Positions 8,479 through 17,139 of a stretch of 54,882 bases of DNA are shown one piece after another. How positions within the stretch are numbered: position 1 is the stretch's first letter; the number at the start of each line of letters is the position of its first letter. A program made the position numbers and the translations under genes. Source of the DNA: JBEKHT01 sp049511715 (GTDB lineage Bacteria > Chloroflexota > Anaerolineae > Anaerolineales > RBG-16-64-43); the NCBI GenBank assembly GCA_049511715.1, contig JBEKXU010000019.1:1-54882 (forward strand). Reading direction: 5' to 3'. The notes beneath the pieces are model-generated. The model saw only the letters and a list, made by a program, of their open reading frames with translations, did not search any database and had not been told where the DNA came from.

Positions 8479-9333
8479 CTAGGGCGAACTCGCCTCGGAC
8501 TCCAAGGGTTGGATATTGACCGGCTGAAAGTTGGAAATGACGAGCAGGATCTCAAGCGTGCTGAAATCGTCGCGGGGCTGGATAACCGCGGTTTGGTAGA
8601 GTTCTGTGTCTTGCTTGTGCACGCTGACCACTTGACCAATCAGGATATCGGGCGGGAACCCGCCCCCCAGGCCGGAAGTCACCACCAGATCTCCAGCCTT
8701 CATGGTCGCGTCCTGAGGAACAAAAGTCAGCTCCAATTCGCCCGTTGGCTCTCCGCTGACAATCCCTTCGGCCGGAGGCGATGCCCCCTGGATCTCGGCA
8801 TTTACCGAAGATTGGGGATCAATAATGAGCTGGACTTTGGAGGCGCTCCCCGTCACTTCGGAGATCCGCCCCACCAGGCCATTCTGGCTGACAACCGGCA
8901 TCCCACGTTGGACCCCGCTGTCCGATCCTTGGTCCAAAATCAGATACCGCAGGAAAGGATTCGTGTCCCGCCCCACCACGGAAGCGGCAATGTATTGATT
9001 CTCGGGTTGTTCCCGTGCGAATCCCAGCAAGGCGCTCAGCACGTTCAGCTGAGCGGTTTGCTCGCGCAGGGTCACGACCTGGGCCTCCAGTTGGGCCACC
9101 TCGGCCTCCAGTTGCGCATTTTGACCCTGAAGTTGGGCCAGACTGCGCGGGGCGGCGAGAAAATCATGGATGTTGTAGTAGGACTGGGAGATGGATCGCT
9201 GCACCCCCACCAAGGGCCGCTCGATCAAACCCTCGAGGGGATCCCAATAGCCGCTGCGCTGCAGGACCATCAGCCCGATCGCAGCCACGACGAATGCCAA
9301 GGCGAGCAGGATCCTTCTACGAAGTTCAGACAC
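8479..9333 (-). CDS. mreC: Rod shape-determining protein MreC
   Basis: 284 residues. It has an N-terminal membrane helix (about 8-24, ILLALAFVVAAIGLMVL) and then a coiled coil (about 65-100, LEAEVAQLEAQVVTLREQ). The periplasmic beta domain has the family pattern VVGRD, GMPVV, GLVGRI and SGLGGGFPPDILIG. It bridges MreB/MreD and the wall synthases. Initiation appears to be GTG 9333 with GGAAG eight bases upstream. It is followed by mreD after 12 bases. Confidence 0.93.
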   Translation of the reverse strand: MSELRRRILLALAFVVAAIGLMVLQRSGYWDPLEGLIERPLVGVQRSISQSYYNIHDFLAAPRSLAQLQGQNAQLEAEVAQLEAQVVTLREQTAQLNVLSALLGFAREQPENQYIAASVVGRDTNPFLRYLILDQGSDSGVQRGMPVVSQNGLVGRISEVTGSASKVQLIIDPQSSVNAEIQGASPPAEGIVSGEPTGELELTFVPQDATMKAGDLVVTSGLGGGFPPDILIGQVVSVHKQDTELYQTAVIQPRDDFSTLEILLVISNFQPVNIQPLESEASSP

Positions 9334-9392
9334 TCGGCACTTCCATGGGGTCCGCGCGGCGAGGTGGCGTCAGAGGGCTTTCTCAGCGCGGC

Positions 9393-10496
9393 TCAGCGGG
9401 TTCCTCGAGGTCGTTCCAGGGTGGCCAGGAATTGTCGGTCGGTCTCGAGGTTCTCCAGAATGCTTGCGGCACCGCGAACGACGCAGGTAAGAGGATCATC
9501 CGCAAGCCACACGCGAACGTGAAACTCGTCGCTCAGTCGGTCCGGCAGTCCACGCAGGAGCGAGCCGCCTCCCGTGAGCGCCAATCCACTGTCCATCAGA
9601 TCCGAAAGGAGTTCGGGCGGAGCTTGGTCCAGGATTTCGCGGAGAGCTTGGGCAATGAGCTTCACGGAAGGGGCCAAAGCCTCGCGCATCTCGATCGATG
9701 AAATCTCGACTTCCTCGGGCAGCCCGGTGATGAGATTGCGTCCGCGAACGCGGGTCACCCTTTCCTCTCGAAGTGGAAAAGCGGCGCCGGCGGAGATTTT
9801 CGCCTGTTCCGCCATGGCAGTCCCGACCAGGAGATTGTACTTTTCTCTGAGATAGGCGATGATGTTTTCGTCCATTTCATCGCCGGCAACACGGATCGAA
9901 TGGGAGGCGACCACATTCCCATTCGAAAAGATGGCCATTTCGGTCGTGCCGCCGCCGATATCCATGATCATGGAGCCGCGCGTGTCGCGTATCGCCAGGC
10001 CGGCTCCCATGGCGGCCGCCAAAGGCTCCTCGACCAGAAAGGCCTCTCGCGCGCCCGCCGATAGGGCGGCGTCGTAAACAGCACGCTTTTCCACCTCGGT
10101 AGCCCCGCAGGGCACGCCCACAATGACCCGCGGACGGGGCAGCGGCACCACACTCTGCTCATGGGCTTTGCCAATGAAGTACTCGAGCATCGCCTGCGTC
10201 ACGTCAAACTCGGAGATGACGCCGTCGCGCAGAGGTCGAATCGCAAGCACATTCGCGGGGGTTCGGCCCATCATCTCCTTGGCCGACCTGCCGATGGCCA
10301 TGGGACGACGAGATTTCTTCTCGATCGCCACCCAGGAGGGCTCATTGATGACGATACCCTTGCCTCGGACGTTCACCAGCGTGTTGGCGGTTCCGAGGTC
10401 GATACTGATGTCGAGCGAGAAGAGGCCAAGAAGCCAATTGAGCGGGTTGAAGGGCAAACGCGGCTCCTGGTTGGGCTCCGGCAGGGGGAGCGGCAA
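9393..10496 (-). CDS. mreB: Cell shape actin homologue MreB
   Basis: 367 residues. Actin-fold phosphate-1 loop DLGTANTLV is at about 33-41, followed by the IVGVPCGATEVEKRA region, MIMDIGGGTTEMA (phosphate 2) and the C-terminal LTGGGSLLRGLP adenosine motif. The protein begins about 20 residues earlier than most MreBs. The only in-frame start is TTG 10496, without a Shine-Dalgarno and about 15 bases after the predicted transcription start. It is first gene of the shape operon, divergent from tyrS. Confidence 0.95.
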   Translation of the reverse strand: MPLPLPEPNQEPRLPFNPLNWLLGLFSLDISIDLGTANTLVNVRGKGIVINEPSWVAIEKKSRRPMAIGRSAKEMMGRTPANVLAIRPLRDGVISEFDVTQAMLEYFIGKAHEQSVVPLPRPRVIVGVPCGATEVEKRAVYDAALSAGAREAFLVEEPLAAAMGAGLAIRDTRGSMIMDIGGGTTEMAIFSNGNVVASHSIRVAGDEMDENIIAYLREKYNLLVGTAMAEQAKISAGAAFPLREERVTRVRGRNLITGLPEEVEISSIEMREALAPSVKLIAQALREILDQAPPELLSDLMDSGLALTGGGSLLRGLPDRLSDEFHVRVWLADDPLTCVVRGAASILENLETDRQFLATLERPRGTR

Positions 10497-10517
10497 AGTG
10501 GACCAACGCAGCCCGCG

Positions 10518-10526
10518 ATTATACCA
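10518..10526 (-). promoter_or_regulatory. Extended -10 promoter of the mreB operon
   Basis: The minus strand reads TGG-TATAAT. The predicted start site near 10511 precedes the TTG of mreB by about 15 bases. It lies back to back with the tyrS promoter, 38 bases away. Confidence 0.7.
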
Positions 10527-10563
10527 TCCTGGGGTGGGAGGCGGAGGGAGAACGAGGACCGGA

Positions 10564-10572
10564 TGCTATAAT
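10564..10572 (+). promoter_or_regulatory. Extended -10 promoter of tyrS
   Basis: The plus strand reads TGC-TATAAT, identical to the minC element. No clear -35 is seen. The predicted start is near 10579, just before GGGAGG at 10585-10590. Confidence 0.7.
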
Positions 10573-10600
10573 CCGGACGAGACAGGGAGGATAAGCTTTC

Positions 10601-11860
10601 TTGCTGGCCGGGACCTCCGCAGAGGGCGCGATGCCTGATATCGAACAGCAGGTGGCGCTGCTGATGCAGGGCAGCGAATACGGTGATGCCAGTCTCCAGC
10701 AAGCCATGGCCGCGGAGCTGCGCGAGCGTCTCCGCCGTGCGCAGAGCGAGCGGCGACCCTTGCGCGTGTATTGCGGCTATGACCCAACCACCGCAGACCT
10801 GCACCTTGGGCACACCGTAACGATGCGCAAGCTGCGCCAGTTTCAGGACCTGGGGCATCATGTGACCTTCTTGGTCGGCGACTACACCGCCCGGGTGGGA
10901 GACCCTTCCGACAAGGACAAGCTGCGCCCTCAACTGTCCGAGGAGCAAATCCGTGCCAACGCAGAGACCTATGCAGAACAGGCCTTCCGCATCCTGGACC
11001 GCTCTCGGACCGAGGTCCGCCACAATTCCGAGTGGCTGGCGGGTCTGACTCTCGCGGACATGATCCGGCTGGCCTCGAATTTCACGGTCCAGCAGTTTGT
11101 CAGCCGAGAAAACTTTCGCTTGCGCTGGGATCGCGGGGAGGCGATCTTCCTGCACGAGACCTTCTACGCCATTTTGCAGGGTTACGATGCCTTCAGCCTC
11201 CGAGCCGACGTTCAGGTGGGGGGATCCGATCAACTCTTCAACATCGTCATGGCCGCTCGCAAAGTCATGGAGACGCTGGGCCTGGCCCCGAACGTGGCCA
11301 TTCTGCTCGGCATCCTTCCGGGCACGGATGGCGTGGTGAGGATGAGCAAAAGCCGGGGCAACCACATCCCGCTGCTCGCCACGGCAGAAGACATGTACGG
11401 GAAGATCATGAGCCTGCCGGATTCGGCCATGATGCCGTATTTCCGACTGCTTTCTCGATGGTCCCCGGAACAGATTGGTGAACTCGAAGCTGCCGTAAAT
11501 GGCGGCGCGGTTCATCCCCGAGACGCCAAGATGAGGCTCGCGCGAGAAATTGTGGAGATCTACCACGGCTCCGAGGCGGTGGATCCGGCGGAGCATGCCT
11601 TTCGAAGGGTCTTTCAGGAGAATGCCCTGCCCGAGGAACTGCCCGAAACAGCCTACCTGGAGGGGGCCAAGGTGGTCGATTTCCTGGCGGAGCACCATCT
11701 CGCCCAAAGTCGCAGCGAGGCAAAGCGCCTGATTGAGCAGGGGGGCGTCAAGGTAGATGGGGTGGCCGTTCGGGACCTGGAGGCGACCCTCTCGCACAGA
11801 AACGGGTCGGTGCTGCAGGTCGGGAAGCGCAAGTTCATTCGCTTGAAAGCAGGCCGCTAG
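10601..11860 (+). CDS. tyrS: Tyrosyl-tRNA synthetase
   Basis: 419 residues from TTG 10601, which has GGGAGG ten bases upstream; ATG 10631 is an alternative. It is a class I synthetase: HLGH (HIGH motif) follows YDPTTADL, and RMSKS is the KMSKS loop. An S4 RNA-binding domain closes the C-terminus (EAKRLIEQGGVKVDG). It forms Tyr-tRNA in the cytoplasm. It is monocistronic and convergent with mtnP. Confidence 0.95.
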   Translation: MLAGTSAEGAMPDIEQQVALLMQGSEYGDASLQQAMAAELRERLRRAQSERRPLRVYCGYDPTTADLHLGHTVTMRKLRQFQDLGHHVTFLVGDYTARVGDPSDKDKLRPQLSEEQIRANAETYAEQAFRILDRSRTEVRHNSEWLAGLTLADMIRLASNFTVQQFVSRENFRLRWDRGEAIFLHETFYAILQGYDAFSLRADVQVGGSDQLFNIVMAARKVMETLGLAPNVAILLGILPGTDGVVRMSKSRGNHIPLLATAEDMYGKIMSLPDSAMMPYFRLLSRWSPEQIGELEAAVNGGAVHPRDAKMRLAREIVEIYHGSEAVDPAEHAFRRVFQENALPEELPETAYLEGAKVVDFLAEHHLAQSRSEAKRLIEQGGVKVDGVAVRDLEATLSHRNGSVLQVGKRKFIRLKAGR

Positions 11861-11940
11861 ACCGGAGAGGCGGCTTCTCAGAATGAGGTCACGCGGCGGA
11901 CCCCGTCCTTGAGCCGGAGGCGAAGAAGCGGGCGCAGGCC

Positions 11941-12807
11941 TCAGGAAACATAATGGGAAATGAGGGGGGCAAGGGCCCTTTTCGTGTTTTCGGGGATTGC
12001 TTCCGGCGCCGTAATGATGGCGTCTCGGAGGGCGCTGGAGCAGGTGCACGTCCGGTTCTCTGGCAGTCTCGCGACGAGACGATCGACGGCTTGTTGGGCC
12101 GTCGTTGTGTTTTGATGAAGGATCCGGATGACCATTTCAACGCTCACCGGGGCCTCCTCTACGTGCCACACATCGTAATCGGTCACATGGCCCATCACGG
12201 CGTAGCACATCTCTGCTTCTCTTGCCAGAAATGCCTCCGGACAGGTTGTCATGCCGATAATCGATAGGCCCAGTTGCCGGTAAACGTTGCTTTCCGCCTT
12301 GGTCGAGAATCGAGGACCCGGCACCACGATGAGGCTGCCCCCTTGGTGTACTCTGGCTCCCGTGCCGCACAAGGCCTCGTAGAGGTGGGCAGAGAGTTCG
12401 GGGCAGAACGGTTCGGCCACTCCGACGTGGGCAACTAGTCCTTGGCCAAAAAAAGTAGCTTCGCGCCCATGCGTGTGGTCAAAGAGCTGGTCGGGAATCA
12501 CGATATCCCCCGGAGCGTAATCTTCCCGAAGGGAGCCGCAGGCGGAGATCGAAACTACACGCTCGACGCCAAGCATCTTCAGGGCGAAAATGTTCGCACG
12601 ATAGTTGACTTCGCCGGGCATGATCCGGTGCCCCTGTCCGTGTCGGGCTAGAAAGGCCACTCGTTGGCCGGAGAGAGTTCCGACCACCAGCGGCTGGCTG
12701 GGTTTCCCAAAGGGGGTCGTGAGGTCATGTTCTTCCAGGTCCTGGAGGCCGGCCATTGCGTACAGCCCTGAACCTCCAATGACCGCCACCCTGGGGTTTC
12801 GCGGCAT
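11941..12807 (-). CDS. mtnP: S-methyl-5'-thioadenosine phosphorylase
   Basis: 288 residues from ATG 12807 (GAGGT just upstream); ATG 12837 is possible. The N-terminal VAVIGGSGLY is the family phosphate-binding start. ARHGQGHRIMPGEVNYRAN, then GPRFSTKAES, and GMTTCPEAFLAREAEMCYA are typical of MTAP/PNP class II enzymes. It splits methylthioadenosine to adenine and methylthioribose-1-phosphate. The adenine produced is a substrate for the adenine deaminase at 49.1 kb. Single gene, convergent with tyrS. Confidence 0.92.
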   Translation of the reverse strand: MPRNPRVAVIGGSGLYAMAGLQDLEEHDLTTPFGKPSQPLVVGTLSGQRVAFLARHGQGHRIMPGEVNYRANIFALKMLGVERVVSISACGSLREDYAPGDIVIPDQLFDHTHGREATFFGQGLVAHVGVAEPFCPELSAHLYEALCGTGARVHQGGSLIVVPGPRFSTKAESNVYRQLGLSIIGMTTCPEAFLAREAEMCYAVMGHVTDYDVWHVEEAPVSVEMVIRILHQNTTTAQQAVDRLVARLPENRTCTCSSALRDAIITAPEAIPENTKRALAPLISHYVS

Positions 12808-12883
12808 GGCACCTCTTCCTTCCGGCGGGCAGCTCATGCAGCCCCCTTCCGTTAGGCGGCTGCGGCCCCCGTGAGCGCGGCGT

Positions 12884-12889
12884 ATTATA
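12884..12889 (-). promoter_or_regulatory. -10 element upstream of mtnP
   Basis: TATAAT on the minus strand, about 75 bases before the chosen ATG. No extended TGn and no clear -35 are seen. Confidence 0.45.
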
Positions 12890-13064
12890 CGGCCTCCCGG
12901 AAAGGGAGCACGGGGGAGGCGGCTCCCAAACGCTTGCCGTCCATTTTTTCTGCGAGGGATTGGATATACTTCCGGACGCATGACGGGCTTCCTGCGGTGA
13001 CGGCTTCGGGTCGGGAGGGGAGTCGTCCGAACCAAGCGAGGTCCAAACCGAAAGGGTAGGAAAG

Positions 13065-13496
13065 ATGGAAGGGCCGGCCCAAGAAATTACGCCCTGCGGG
13101 TATCAAGAAGTCGACCATGTGGCAGACCGCGCGTATCGAATCTGGGGACCCGATCTGGGGGGCTTGCTCTCTTCCGGCGCTCGGGCCCTGTATGACTTGG
13201 CGGGCATCCAGCCAGACCGCGGGAGAGAAGTGGAACGGTGCATCGAGGTCTGCGGACTGGACCGGGAAGGGCTGCTGGTGGCCTGGCTCAACGAACTCCT
13301 GTTCATCTTGGAAAGGGAGGGAGTCGCCTTCCAGCAATTCGAGTTTCCAGAGCTTTCCGATCGGCACGTCCGGGCGCAGGCTCGGGGCGTTGCCTCTCCC
13401 CAGGTTCCTCACGAGGTCAAGGCGGCGACCTATCACAGCCTGACGGTCCGTTCGCGGGACCGCAGGCTTGAGGCTACGGTCGTCTTTGACGTGTAG
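13065..13496 (+). CDS. Archease (RtcB activator)
   Basis: 143 residues. The family pattern is visible: YQEVDHVADRAYRIWG near the N-terminus (the metal-binding HxAD region), ALYDLAGI, LLVAWLNELLFILE, and the closing VKAATYHSLTVR plus VVFDV, which ends in the conserved aspartate. Archease speeds guanylylation and turnover of the RNA ligase RtcB, encoded 37 bases downstream. The start has AGGA close upstream. Confidence 0.9.
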   Translation: MEGPAQEITPCGYQEVDHVADRAYRIWGPDLGGLLSSGARALYDLAGIQPDRGREVERCIEVCGLDREGLLVAWLNELLFILEREGVAFQQFEFPELSDRHVRAQARGVASPQVPHEVKAATYHSLTVRSRDRRLEATVVFDV

Positions 13497-13533
13497 GGGC
13501 TGAGGGGGCAGGCCTACGGGGATCCCTTAATCC

Positions 13534-14985
13534 ATGCCTTCCAAGAATGACTTTCACTTACTAAGCGAATGCCTGTGGGAGCTCCCGACCTCTTACCAGT
13601 CGGGCATGACGGTTCCGGTCTGGCTCTTCGCCGATGAAACCCTGTTGGAGGATGCGCTCGAGGATCTATCCCTGATGCAGGCCGTCAATGTGGCTAGCTT
13701 GCCTGGTTTGGTTGGCAGGGTCGTGGTGATGCCTGATGTTCACCAGGGATATGGGATGCCGATCGGCGGGGTGATGGCCGCGGACAGTTCCCAGGGGATG
13801 ATCTCGCCGGGAGCCGTCGGCTATGACATCAATTGCGGGGTGCGGTTGCTTGCCTCCAGCGTCGAGTACCAGGCGGTGGAGTCCCATCTCGAAAACCTGG
13901 CGGAAGCACTCTATCGGAATTGCCCCAGTGGCGTCGGGGAGAAGGGGCATTTCCCGCTTTCGATCCAGGAATTGGATAGGGTTTGCGCCGAGGGATCTCG
14001 GTGGGCCCTGCGGCGCGGGCTGGCGCGGGAGGAGGACCTCCGCCGCACGGAGGAATTCGGCTGCCTGGAAGGGGCCGATCCGGATCGGGCGAGCCCTCGA
14101 GCCAAGGAAAGGGGGCGGGGACAAATCGGGACTTGGGGGGCGGGGAACCATTTCATCGAGGTGGATGTGGTGGAGCGGATCTTCGACGATCGGGCCGCAG
14201 CGGCGATGGGGCTGCGCTCGGGCACTCTGGCCGTGCAGATTCATTGTGGGTCCCGGGGCTTTGGACATCAAATCTGCACGGACTATGTGCAGGACCTTCA
14301 GTCTGCCGCGGCTAGGTACAGGATCCGCCTTCCTGACAGGGAGTTAGTGTGTGCGCCAATTGATTCCCCCGAGGGGAGGGCCTATCTGGCTGCCATGAAA
14401 TGTGCCGCGAATTTTGCCTTTGCCAATCGCCAGGTCCTGGCTTCCCTCGTGCGCCGCAGCTTCGAGGAGGTCTTGGCCCCAACCACCCACGATTGGGACC
14501 TGCATCAGGTGTATGACATTGCCCACAACATGGCCAAGATGGAGGATCATGACCTGGAGGGGAGAACGGTTCGGGTGTGTGTGCACCGCAAAGGGGCCAC
14601 TCGGGCCTTTGGACCCGGCTTTCCGGGGCTGCCCGAGGAGTACCGGAAGATTGGGCAACCGGTGCTCGTGCCCGGATCGATGGGCACCTCCAGTTGGGTC
14701 CTCCTGGGCGCCCCTCGAGGTATGCAGATCTCCTTCGGATCGAGTTGCCATGGCGCAGGGCGACTCCTTAGTCGGGCCCGAGCCAAGCGCCAGATCCGCG
14801 GAGACAAGTTGCGCGGCGAAATGCAGCAGCGGGGGATTCACGTGCGCGCGGGTTCCCTGGCAGGACTTGCCGAGGAGGCGCCTCAGGCTTACAAGGACGT
14901 CGACCGCGTGGTCGATGTGGTTTGTCGGGCTCAGATCGCAAGCAGAGTCGCGCAGCTGAGACCGGTGGCTGTCGTCAAAGGCTGA
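13534..14985 (+). CDS. rtcB: RNA-splicing ligase RtcB
   Basis: 483 residues. It joins RNA 2',3'-cyclic phosphate or 3'-phosphate ends to 5'-OH ends using GTP and manganese. Metal-binding residues are seen in order: D68/H70 (MPDVHQGYG), C101 (GYDINCGVRL), N205-H206 (GAGNHFIEV) and H237 (IHCGSRG). The guanylylated histidine is H406 in SCHGAGR. The ribosome-binding site is weak. Pairing with archease supports an active RNA repair or tRNA-maturation ligase. Confidence 0.95.
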   Translation: MPSKNDFHLLSECLWELPTSYQSGMTVPVWLFADETLLEDALEDLSLMQAVNVASLPGLVGRVVVMPDVHQGYGMPIGGVMAADSSQGMISPGAVGYDINCGVRLLASSVEYQAVESHLENLAEALYRNCPSGVGEKGHFPLSIQELDRVCAEGSRWALRRGLAREEDLRRTEEFGCLEGADPDRASPRAKERGRGQIGTWGAGNHFIEVDVVERIFDDRAAAAMGLRSGTLAVQIHCGSRGFGHQICTDYVQDLQSAAARYRIRLPDRELVCAPIDSPEGRAYLAAMKCAANFAFANRQVLASLVRRSFEEVLAPTTHDWDLHQVYDIAHNMAKMEDHDLEGRTVRVCVHRKGATRAFGPGFPGLPEEYRKIGQPVLVPGSMGTSSWVLLGAPRGMQISFGSSCHGAGRLLSRARAKRQIRGDKLRGEMQQRGIHVRAGSLAGLAEEAPQAYKDVDRVVDVVCRAQIASRVAQLRPVAVVKG

Positions 14986-15020
14986 CCCGAGGGGGGTGGA
15001 GGCGAGGAGTGGAGGGGAAC

Positions 15021-16475
15021 ATGGAACCGGACGCTGTCCATTCACCGTTCGAGTACCTGAAATCCCGATTGGGCCCCTTGTCCGCGGATGCAGAACTGCG
15101 CGCCTACGAGCATTGGTGGGTTGAGGAGGGTGCGGCGATCTCCCAGGCCGTGGATCGAGCCGGCACGCCCTGGCTGAGAATGTATGACCAGCTGGGCAGG
15201 CGAGTGGACGAGATTCTCTACCCGCCCGCCTATCGTTTGATGCTGCAGCGTGGCTATCAGGCCGGCGCCGTTTGGCGCGCCTTCGCCGACAGGTCTCTTC
15301 TTCCGGCCTACCAAATAGGGTACATCACCTCGTTTTTCGACCCGGGTTTGTACTGTCCCTATATCGTCAGCTTGTCGACCGCCGTGCCGATCTCGAAATA
15401 CGGCAGTCAGGCGGTTCGTGAGCGGTTTCTTCCGTTGCTCCTTCGGCAGGATGGGCAAGGCTGGCAGGGAGCCACCTGGATGACGGAAGCCGCTGGGGGC
15501 TCGGATCTTGGGGCAGCGGTCGAGACAACGGCCAGAGAAGATGGAGATCATTGGGTCCTGGACGGCGAAAAGTACTTTGCGAGCAATGCGGGAGCCGACC
15601 TGGCCGTCGTGGCGGCCCGACCGGCAGGAGGGCCCAAGACCGTCAGGGGGCTTGCGCTCTTTCTGGTCCCCCGGCTGAGGCAGGACGGCGGCCTCAACTA
15701 CTACCTTCGACGCCTCAAGGACAAGATTGGAACTCGGTCGGTCCCGACGGGGGAGGTCGAGCTTCGCCAGAGCGAGGCGTATCTGCTTGGGCGGGTCGAA
15801 GAGGGGATTTACCTAATTCTGGAAGTACTCAACCTGTCCCGAGTAGGGAACAGTGTGGGTAGTGCTGCCCTGACCCAGAGGGCGCTCAGCCTGGTGCAAG
15901 ACTTTGCACGGCAAAGGGTCGCTTTCGGAAAGCCCATCGGGGAGCATCCTCTTCTGAGACGACAAATTGAGGAAAAGGGGCTCTTGTTGCGCCAATCTTT
16001 CTCCCTGGCGTGGGAGGCGGTGCGTTTACTCGACCAGGTGTGGGAAGAAAGGCCGCGCTATTCCGAGCACTATCATCTTTTTCGCCTCGTCGCCCACTTG
16101 GCGAAGTACTACACGGCTGAGGTAGCAGTGCAAACGGCCAAATGGGCTATGGAGGTTTACGGGGGAGTTGGCGTGCTCTCCGAACATTTCGTGGAGCGCT
16201 TGCTGCGAGAGGCCATGATTCTGCCGATCTGGGAGGGAACCCCTCATCGGCAGATCCTGGACGGCATGGAGGTGATCGAGCGGAAAGCCGCCGACCGCGC
16301 GCTGTTTGATTACTTGATCGAGAAGGGCGTCGAATGCCGCCATCTCGATGAAACGAGCGACCTGATCGAAACTTGGCGCGGATGGGACGCCGATCGACGC
16401 GAAGCAGAATCCGAGGTGGTGTTCGCAAAGCTGGCCCGGACTACGGCCTCCGCACTGGCCGCGCAGGGAGTTTGA
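15021..16475 (+). CDS. Acyl-CoA dehydrogenase family flavoenzyme (AidB-like)
   Basis: 484 residues from ATG 15021, with GGAGGGG six bases upstream. Flavin-contact motifs GATWMTEAAGGSDLG and YFASNAGAD are present. The C-terminal helical domain has RVAFGKPIGEHPLLRRQ and YGGVGVLSEHFVERLLREA. IWEGTPHRQILDG is the segment that carries the catalytic base in acyl-CoA dehydrogenases. The N-terminal extension is longer than in short-chain enzymes and resembles the AidB/large ACAD group. The substrate cannot be read from the sequence. It is the last gene before a 664-base gap. Confidence 0.85.
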   Translation: MEPDAVHSPFEYLKSRLGPLSADAELRAYEHWWVEEGAAISQAVDRAGTPWLRMYDQLGRRVDEILYPPAYRLMLQRGYQAGAVWRAFADRSLLPAYQIGYITSFFDPGLYCPYIVSLSTAVPISKYGSQAVRERFLPLLLRQDGQGWQGATWMTEAAGGSDLGAAVETTAREDGDHWVLDGEKYFASNAGADLAVVAARPAGGPKTVRGLALFLVPRLRQDGGLNYYLRRLKDKIGTRSVPTGEVELRQSEAYLLGRVEEGIYLILEVLNLSRVGNSVGSAALTQRALSLVQDFARQRVAFGKPIGEHPLLRRQIEEKGLLLRQSFSLAWEAVRLLDQVWEERPRYSEHYHLFRLVAHLAKYYTAEVAVQTAKWAMEVYGGVGVLSEHFVERLLREAMILPIWEGTPHRQILDGMEVIERKAADRALFDYLIEKGVECRHLDETSDLIETWRGWDADRREAESEVVFAKLARTTASALAAQGV

Positions 16476-17139
16476 CCCGCGCGGTGGTTGAGGCGGCTTC
16501 AAGATCCTGGGCTGGGGGCTGGATTGGCTGGTCTTCCGAATCATGCCGGCTTCACGAATGGCTGTGCGGGCGTTACAATGACTTTGGGTGCCGAATCTGG
16601 AGTTGAGTCCCTGATTGGTCTGGGGCCAGTGGGTGGGCGACCGAGAGCTTGCAGTGGCGCCCAGGGAGTCCTTTTCGCCGGGTGAGCCGATGGGAACTAT
16701 GAAACGAATAGGCTTTCCAGCGCCACGGGAAACGTGGGGAAGGCACGCGTTCTCCGGGCGGGAGCGAATCTGACGGGGACCGGCAGGGGGCTTCCGCAAC
16801 AAGGGTGGTGGAGACGGAGTTGTGTCGGACCGCGGTGCGTTCCTGCCGGGGGTTGGGGATTCAAGAATCTGGGAGTCCCGTATCAAAGCGGCGGCCGACG
16901 GCGTGCCCTTCCTCTGTCCCCCGATCAGGACTCCGGGGCAGAACAACCTGCCCAGTTGCCTCCGGATCGGATTTGGGAATGACAGGTTTGGTTACCGTGG
17001 TGAGTAGTAGGAATCCCCCGGTTTGTCCTCCTCGAAAAGGTGCGCCCGACCACGGCAAACCAGGCGCAGGCTTGGACGCTACGGGAATCCCTCCGCAAGT
17101 GTCACGGGTCAGCGGCCCCGGCCGCCAGGAGAAGCTCCC
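16476..17139 (+). other. Long intergenic leader upstream of the F420 genes
   Basis: No convincing gene in 664 bases. A possible promoter is TTCACG (16551-16556), 17 bases, TACAAT (16574-16579). Downstream are a compact multi-stem element at 16677-16784 (separate entry) and a long-range imperfect inverted repeat: TGGTT-A-CCGTGGT at 16989-17001 pairs with ACCACGG-CA-AACCA at 17049-17062. The leader ends at AGGAG (17127-17131) before the F420:NADP reductase. Confidence 0.4.
16677..16784 (+). promoter_or_regulatory. Structured RNA leader, cobalamin-riboswitch-like
   Basis: GCCGG (16677) pairs with CCGGC (16780-16784) as a closing stem. Inside, AGCC (16685) pairs with GGCT (16711) and encloses GGGAA and a CTAT-GAAACGA-ATAG hairpin. 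A CCACG-GGAAA-CGTGG hairpin (16723-16737) runs directly into GGGGAAGGC. A CTCC-GGGCG-GGAG hairpin follows, then GACGGGGACCGGC. The order GGGAA, TGAAAC, GCGCCAC...GGGGAAGGC, hairpin, GGGGACC resembles the core of cobalamin riboswitches, whose final box is usually GGAGACC. Some usual elements are absent, and the downstream genes are not known B12 genes, so this is tentative. Confidence 0.35.

Noticed and set aside
10373..12049. 558-codon minus-strand frame opposite tyrS
   Set aside because: It spans the divergent promoter region and has no recognisable domain; it is a shadow of tyrS.
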